This document shows, piece after piece, positions 59,734 through 64,000 of a stretch of DNA of 64,000 nt (positions are counted from its first letter, which is position 1; each line of letters starts with the position of its first letter). This DNA comes from Pseudomonas nunensis. GTDB taxonomy: Bacteria > Pseudomonadota > Gammaproteobacteria > Pseudomonadales > Pseudomonadaceae. Where the stretch lies: assembly GCF_024296925.1 (NCBI RefSeq), contig NZ_CP101125.1, positions 436,501 through 500,500 on the forward strand, given 5' to 3'. A model generated the notes under the pieces. The model worked only from the letters and a program-made list of their open reading frames with translations. It was not told where the DNA came from and made no database searches. A program made the translations under genes and the position numbers.

Positions 59734-60795
59734 GTGATTGAAGCTGATCGTCTGATTGCCGCCACGCCTGGCCCCCGCGACCGCGAGGAAGTCCAGGACC
59801 GGGCGATTCGTCCCCTCAGCCTGGCCGAGTACATTGGCCAGCCGACCGTCCGCGAGCAAATGGAGTTGTTCATCCAGGCCGCCCGTGGCCGCAGCGAATC
59901 CCTGGACCACACGCTGATCTTCGGTCCGCCGGGCCTGGGTAAAACCACGCTCGCCAATATCATCGCCCAGGAAATGGGCGTGTCGATCAAAAGCACCTCG
60001 GGCCCGGTCCTCGAGCGCCCGGGTGATCTGGCGGCGCTGCTGACTAACCTTGAGCCCCACGACGTGCTGTTCATCGACGAAATCCATCGGCTGTCGCCGA
60101 TCGTCGAGGAAGTGCTGTACCCGGCCATGGAAGATTTCCAGCTCGACATCATGATCGGCGAAGGGCCGGCCGCGCGTTCGATCAAGCTGGATCTGCCGCC
60201 GTTCACCCTGGTTGGCGCGACCACTCGCGCCGGCATGCTGACCAACCCGTTGCGCGACCGTTTCGGGATTGTCCAGCGCCTGGAGTTCTACAGCACCGCC
60301 GACCTCGCGACGATTGTCAGCCGTTCGGCGAGCATTCTCGGCTTGCCGCTGGACCCGGAGGGCGCCTTTGAAATCGCCCGCCGTGCGCGTGGTACGCCGC
60401 GTATCGCCAACCGTTTGCTGCGCCGGGTGCGGGATTTCGCCGAAGTGCGCGCCAAGGGCCACATCACCAAGCCGATTGCCGACCTGGCCCTGAACCTGCT
60501 GGATGTCGACGAGCGCGGTTTCGATCACCAGGACCGGCGTCTGCTGTTGACCATGATCGAGAAGTTCGACGGCGGCCCGGTTGGCGTAGACAGCCTCGCG
60601 GCGGCCATCAGTGAAGAGCGCCACACCATTGAAGACGTGCTGGAACCGTACCTGATCCAGCAAGGCTATATCATGCGAACCCCGCGGGGGCGGGTAGTGA
60701 CCCGGCACGCGTATCTGCACTTTGGTTTAAACATTCCGTCACGATTGGGTGAGATGCCCGTGGTAGACGAATTTCTCGATGCAGTAGACGATTAA
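59734..60795 (+). CDS. ruvB: Holliday-junction branch-migration motor RuvB
   Basis: 353 aa from the GTG at 59734. Walker [10 protein letters not shown], Walker [11 protein letters not shown], sensor GATTRAGML and the arginine-finger segment [10 protein letters not shown] are intact; the C-terminal winged helix ends the protein. RuvB hexamers drive branch migration. The 138 bp before ybgC probably hold the tol operon promoter. Confidence 0.97.
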   Translation: MIEADRLIAATPGPRDREEVQDRAIRPLSLAEYIGQPTVREQMELFIQAARGRSESLDHTLIFGPPGLGKTTLANIIAQEMGVSIKSTSGPVLERPGDLAALLTNLEPHDVLFIDEIHRLSPIVEEVLYPAMEDFQLDIMIGEGPAARSIKLDLPPFTLVGATTRAGMLTNPLRDRFGIVQRLEFYSTADLATIVSRSASILGLPLDPEGAFEIARRARGTPRIANRLLRRVRDFAEVRAKGHITKPIADLALNLLDVDERGFDHQDRRLLLTMIEKFDGGPVGVDSLAAAISEERHTIEDVLEPYLIQQGYIMRTPRGRVVTRHAYLHFGLNIPSRLGEMPVVDEFLDAVDD

Positions 60796-60933
60796 TTAAC
60801 GTTTGCGGGCTGATCGATTGGGGGTTTGTGTGGTCCTAGTGGCTCACATGACGAATCTTTCACTAGAAAGCCGCAGAACAATGAAAAACAGTTGCCTCGC
60901 CGGATTGGCAACCTGAGGAGTAAGCACTAGAGT

Positions 60934-61401
60934 ATGCGCGCGCAAAACGGGCTTGAGCCTTTCGCACATCGTTGTCGCGTTTATTACGAGGACACCGATG
61001 CGGGCGGCATCGTGTATTACGTTAATTACCTCAAGTTTATGGAACGGGCTCGAACCGAGCGGCTCCGGGAACTGGGCTTTGCCCAATCCCAGCTGGCAGG
61101 GGAGGACCTGTTGTTCGTCGTGCATTCCAGCGAAGCGCGTTACCACGCGCCGGCGCGACTGGACGACGAACTCCTGGTAAGCGCTGAAGTAATCGAATTG
61201 AACCGTGTCAGCCTGCGCTTTAAACAGCAAGTCAGGCGGGCTACGGATAATGCGCTGCTCTGTGAAGGGCAGTTTCTGGTGGCCTGTGTGCGCACTAACA
61301 GTTTGAAACCCCGGGCCATTCCCGAAGCTCTACGTGCGGCCTTTGCCGACGTGAGCGGCGCGGGTACACACTCAAAGCAGGAGATAAAGCGTGGAAGCTA
61401 A
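60934..61401 (+). CDS. ybgC: YbgC acyl-CoA thioesterase of the tol operon
   Basis: 155 aa hotdog-fold thioesterase. [31 protein letters not shown] contains the catalytic Asp segment (EDTDAGG). It is first gene of the tol-pal operon; the protein hydrolyses short acyl-CoAs, and its link with Tol is not fully understood. It overlaps tolQ by 11 bp. Confidence 0.94.
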   Translation: MRAQNGLEPFAHRCRVYYEDTDAGGIVYYVNYLKFMERARTERLRELGFAQSQLAGEDLLFVVHSSEARYHAPARLDDELLVSAEVIELNRVSLRFKQQVRRATDNALLCEGQFLVACVRTNSLKPRAIPEALRAAFADVSGAGTHSKQEIKRGS

Positions 61402-62086
61402 CGTCGTCGACCATTCCTCCATGTGGAGCCTGGTCAGCAATGCCAGCGTCGTGGTGCAGTTGGTAATGCTGATTCTGGTAGCCGCATCGGTGACCTCATG
61501 GATCATGATCTTTCAGCGCAGCAATTTGCTGCGCGCCGGTCGACGTGCCCTGGAGAGCTTTGAAGAGCGCTTCTGGTCGGGTATCGACCTGTCCAAACTC
61601 TACCGTCAGGCCGGCAGCAACCCTGACCCGGATTCGGGCGTCGAGCAGATCTTCCGTGCCGGTTTCAAGGAATTCTCCCGTCTGCGTCAGCAGCCAGGCG
61701 TTGACCCGGAAGCGGTCATGGAAGGCGTGGCCCGTGCCATGCGCGTCGCCATTTCCCGCGAAGAAGAAAAGCTCGAGCAGAGCTTGCCGTTCCTCGCCAC
61801 CGTCGGTTCCGTCAGCCCGTACATCGGTCTGTTCGGTACGGTCTGGGGCATCATGAACTCCTTCCGTGGCCTGGCAACTGCCCAGCAAGCGACCCTGGCC
61901 ACCGTGGCCCCGGGCATCGCCGAAGCACTGGTGGCTACTGCCATCGGCCTGTTCGCAGCCATCCCGGCCGTTATCGCTTACAACCGTTTTGCTGCTCGCA
62001 GCGAAACCCTGCTGAGCCGTTACTACACCTTCGCCGACGAATTCCAGGCGATCCTGCACCGCAAAGTGCACACCAGCGAAGAATAA
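61391..62086 (+). CDS. tolQ: Tol-Pal system subunit TolQ
   Basis: 231 aa from a GTG. Three membrane helices; the last two around [27 protein letters not shown] and [24 protein letters not shown] form the proton channel with TolR. It energises outer-membrane constriction at division. Overlaps ybgC by 11 bp; tolR starts 14 bp downstream. Confidence 0.97.
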   Translation: MEANVVDHSSMWSLVSNASVVVQLVMLILVAASVTSWIMIFQRSNLLRAGRRALESFEERFWSGIDLSKLYRQAGSNPDPDSGVEQIFRAGFKEFSRLRQQPGVDPEAVMEGVARAMRVAISREEEKLEQSLPFLATVGSVSPYIGLFGTVWGIMNSFRGLATAQQATLATVAPGIAEALVATAIGLFAAIPAVIAYNRFAARSETLLSRYYTFADEFQAILHRKVHTSEE

Positions 62087-62100
62087 GCAGGTAATTTCCA

Positions 62101-62562
62101 ATGGCTTTAATCGCTCGAGCTCGCAAAAAGCGCAAGCCGGTCGCCGAGATGAACGTAGTGCCTTACATCGACGTGATGCTGGTACTGCTGGTCATCTTCA
62201 TGGTGACCGCGCCGATGCTCAATCAGGGCGTGAAGGTTGATCTGCCCAAGGTTTCCAGCGAAGCCTTGCCGCAGGACAACAACACCCAGGTCCTGACCAT
62301 TTCGATCAAGTCTGACAAGACCTATTACTGGAACCTTGGCAGCGAAGTCGACACCGACAAGCAGCAGGACAAGGCCATGACCTTGCCGCAGATGACCAGC
62401 GCCGTGACCAAAATCATCAGCGCCGGCAACGAAAACGGCAAGCACACCCAAGTCTTCATTCGTGGCGACAAGACTGTCGACTACGGTTCGGTCATGGGCG
62501 CCATGGGCGGGTTGCAGAAGGCCGGAGTCGGTAATGTTGGCTTGATTACCGAGGCGCCCTGA
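62101..62562 (+). CDS. tolR: Tol-Pal system subunit TolR
   Basis: 153 aa. One membrane helix with the key Asp in PYIDVMLVLLVIFMV (about Asp24), then a periplasmic ExbD-like domain. It couples proton flow in TolQ to TolA. It shares one base with tolA (TGATG). Confidence 0.97.
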   Translation: MALIARARKKRKPVAEMNVVPYIDVMLVLLVIFMVTAPMLNQGVKVDLPKVSSEALPQDNNTQVLTISIKSDKTYYWNLGSEVDTDKQQDKAMTLPQMTSAVTKIISAGNENGKHTQVFIRGDKTVDYGSVMGAMGGLQKAGVGNVGLITEAP

Positions 62563-63641
62563 TGCAGCAACAACGAGAGCCAACAGCCTCGGAAAGCTAC
62601 TTCTGGCCTAGTGTCTGGGCGATTGGCTTGCACGTGCTGGTTTTCGGCATGCTGTTCGTCAGTTTCGCCATGACGCCTGAGTTGCCGCCGGCCAAGCCGA
62701 TTGTCCAGGCGACCCTGTACCAGCTGAAATCGAAAAGTCGGGCGACCACCCAGACCAATCAGAAGATTGCGGGTGAAGCGGTGAAGTCTGCCGCGCGTCA
62801 AACCGAAGTCGAACAGATGGAGCAGAAGAAGGTCGAGCAGGAAGCGGTGAAGGCTGCGGAACAAAAGAAAGAAGAAGCGGCTCAAAAAGCCGAGGAAGCC
62901 AAGAAGGCCGACGAGTCCAAGAAGTCTGAGGAAGCGAAAAAGGCTGATGAAGCCAAGAAAGCCGACGAAGCCAAGAAGACCGCCGAAGCCAAAAAGGCCG
63001 AAGAGAAACAATTGGCTGATATAGCCAAGAAGAAATCTGAAGAAGAAGCCAAGAAAGCTGCTGAAGAAGAGGCCAAGAAAGCGGCCGCTGAAGAAGCGAA
63101 GAAAAAGATCGTCGAAGACGCGAAGAAGAAAGCCGCGGACGACGCCAAGAAAAAAGCTGAAGCTGAAGAGGCGAAGAAGAAAGTCGCCGACGAAGCGAAG
63201 AAGAAAGCTGCTGCCGATGCTGCGAAGAAGAAATCGCAGGATGCGGCACGTAAATCTACCGAAGACAAAAAGGCCCAGGCCTTGGCAGATTTGCTTTCCG
63301 ACACGCCGCAGCGTCAGCAGGCGTTGGCTGATGAGCAGGGCGATGAAGTCGCCGGCAGTTTCGATGATTTGATTCGTGCTCGTGCAGCGGAAGGCTGGGC
63401 TCGTCCACCTTCGGCACGCAAAGGCATGACGGTCGTGTTGCAAATCGGCATGTTGCCGGACGGTACGGTGACTTCGGTCAGCGTTTCCAAGTCCAGTGGC
63501 GATGGTCCGTTCGACTCGTCTGCTGTGGCTGCGGTCAAGAATATTGGACGTTTGACAGAAATGCAGGGAATGAAGCCGAGCGATTTCGCTCCGTATCGTT
63601 CATTCAAGATGACATTCACACCTGAGGATCTAGCCTTGTGA
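62562..63641 (+). CDS. tolA: Tol-Pal system protein TolA
   Basis: 359 aa. A single N-terminal membrane helix (about 19-36), a long Ala/Lys/Glu-rich helical domain II (about 70-235, [19 protein letters not shown] repeats), and the globular domain III with ASARKG-like start [14 protein letters not shown] that contacts TolB/Pal. The A-rich codons in domain II are the reason this part looks base-biased. It overlaps tolB by 4 bp. Confidence 0.96.
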   Translation: MQQQREPTASESYFWPSVWAIGLHVLVFGMLFVSFAMTPELPPAKPIVQATLYQLKSKSRATTQTNQKIAGEAVKSAARQTEVEQMEQKKVEQEAVKAAEQKKEEAAQKAEEAKKADESKKSEEAKKADEAKKADEAKKTAEAKKAEEKQLADIAKKKSEEEAKKAAEEEAKKAAAEEAKKKIVEDAKKKAADDAKKKAEAEEAKKKVADEAKKKAAADAAKKKSQDAARKSTEDKKAQALADLLSDTPQRQQALADEQGDEVAGSFDDLIRARAAEGWARPPSARKGMTVVLQIGMLPDGTVTSVSVSKSSGDGPFDSSAVAAVKNIGRLTEMQGMKPSDFAPYRSFKMTFTPEDLAL

Positions 63642-64000
63642 GAAACCTTCTTCGAGGAATGCTTGTCGTTATCTGCTGCCTGGCAGGGATGGCGGTAGCA
63701 GATGAAAAAAACATTCTGGTCACCAGCGGCAGTGATCGGGCCACCCCGATTGCGGTAGTACCGTTCGGCTTCCAGGGCGGTACCGTCCTGCCGGACGACA
63801 TGGCCGAAATCATTGGTAACGATTTGCGCAACTCGGGCTACTACTCGCCGATTCCAAAGCAGCAAATGATCAGCCAGCCGAGCCAGGCCAGCGAAATCAT
63901 TTTCCGTGACTGGAAGGCGATCAGCGCCCAGTACATCATGGTCGGCAGCATTGTTCCGGCGGGCGGTCGCCTGCAGGTTCAGTACGCTTTGTTCAACGTC
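63638..64000 (+). CDS. tolB: Tol-Pal system periplasmic protein TolB, 3' truncated by window end
   Basis: The first 121 codons from a GTG at 63638. A signal peptide (about 1-21, ending AVADEK) is followed by the TolB N-terminal domain [23 protein letters not shown] and [17 protein letters not shown]. The beta-propeller lies beyond the window. TolB binds Pal and TolA. Confidence 0.95.
   Translation, partial: MRNLLRGMLVVICCLAGMAVADEKNILVTSGSDRATPIAVVPFGFQGGTVLPDDMAEIIGNDLRNSGYYSPIPKQQMISQPSQASEIIFRDWKAISAQYIMVGSIVPAGGRLQVQYALFNV

Noticed and set aside
62760..63270. Low-complexity A/G-rich tract considered as a tandem DNA repeat or assembly error
   Set aside because: It encodes the Ala/Lys/Glu helical domain II of TolA, in frame and of normal length.

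Overview
The window looks like chromosome of a fluorescent-group Pseudomonas. It is GC-rich, and nearly every core gene has an obvious Pseudomonas family match: pykA, mvaT, a PctA-type amino-acid chemoreceptor, oprD, slyX, pmpR/yebC, ruvCAB and tolQRAB. The intergenic gaps are full of the REP/REPIN palindromes typical of P. fluorescens relatives. From memory, three blocks follow P. aeruginosa gene order: sadC-ferredoxin reductase-enoyl-CoA hydratase-pykA-PilZ | DUF58-moxR-...-sbcB-mvaT-purU-pctA; DUF721(DciA)-secA-argJ-GST-mutT; and oprD-HIT-slyX-csp-dps-aspS-pmpR-ruvCAB-ybgC-tolQRAB.

Layout. 1-4.6 kb: tail of a GGDEF protein (probably SadC), ferredoxin/reductase, enoyl-CoA hydratase, pykA, a TPR lipoprotein and a PilZ protein. 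4.7-20.9 kb: an accessory island holding a DUF6124 gene, a 1044-aa Ig-repeat protein, a TcA toxin split over two genes (1200 and 1369 aa), and a 1439-aa Ig-repeat protein. 20.9-27.8 kb: a minus-strand operon RDD-SpoIIM-DUF4129-DUF4350-MoxR-DUF58. 28-31 kb: sbcB, mvaT, purU. 31.5-34.4 kb: a glycosyltransferase/deacetylase/flippase-like operon. 34.5-38.7 kb: chemoreceptor, HerA-like ATPase, DciA-like protein. 39-48.5 kb: secA, argJ, GST, Nudix-ThiE fusion, cobalamin adenosyltransferase, histidine kinase, ketopantoate reductase. 48.6-51.6 kb: yajQ, mscS, oprD. 52.5-64 kb: HIT, slyX, membrane cold-shock fusion, dps, RHH protein, fmdB-like, aspS, pmpR, ruvCAB, ybgC, tolQRA and the start of tolB.

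The most interesting part is the island. Its second and third large genes together rebuild a Tc (ABC) toxin A subunit: helical shell, then neuraminidase-like domain, pore-forming helices and TcB-binding end. No TcB or TcC/Rhs cocoon gene is present. The A-subunit halves are instead bracketed by two giant, leaderless Ig-repeat proteins. The first half also ends in Ig-like modules resembling those of the downstream protein. The two candidate transcription units, starting at 5587 and 8845, carry a closely similar CTGT-N8-ACAG palindrome about 80-95 bp before their start codons. That form fits both LexA and LuxR-type operators, so the four genes look co-regulated. The island lies between genes I recall as adjacent in P. 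aeruginosa.

Elsewhere the genes are housekeeping: recombination (ruvCAB), envelope integrity (tol), translation (aspS), secretion (secA) and arginine synthesis (argJ). Points worth a look are a possible ArgR operator before oprD, a terminator-like hairpin in the yajQ leader, a REP doublet inside the moxR-DUF58 operon, a pair of near-identical REPINs, and a membrane-anchored cold-shock protein. No tRNA, rRNA, CRISPR array, transposase or integrase was seen.
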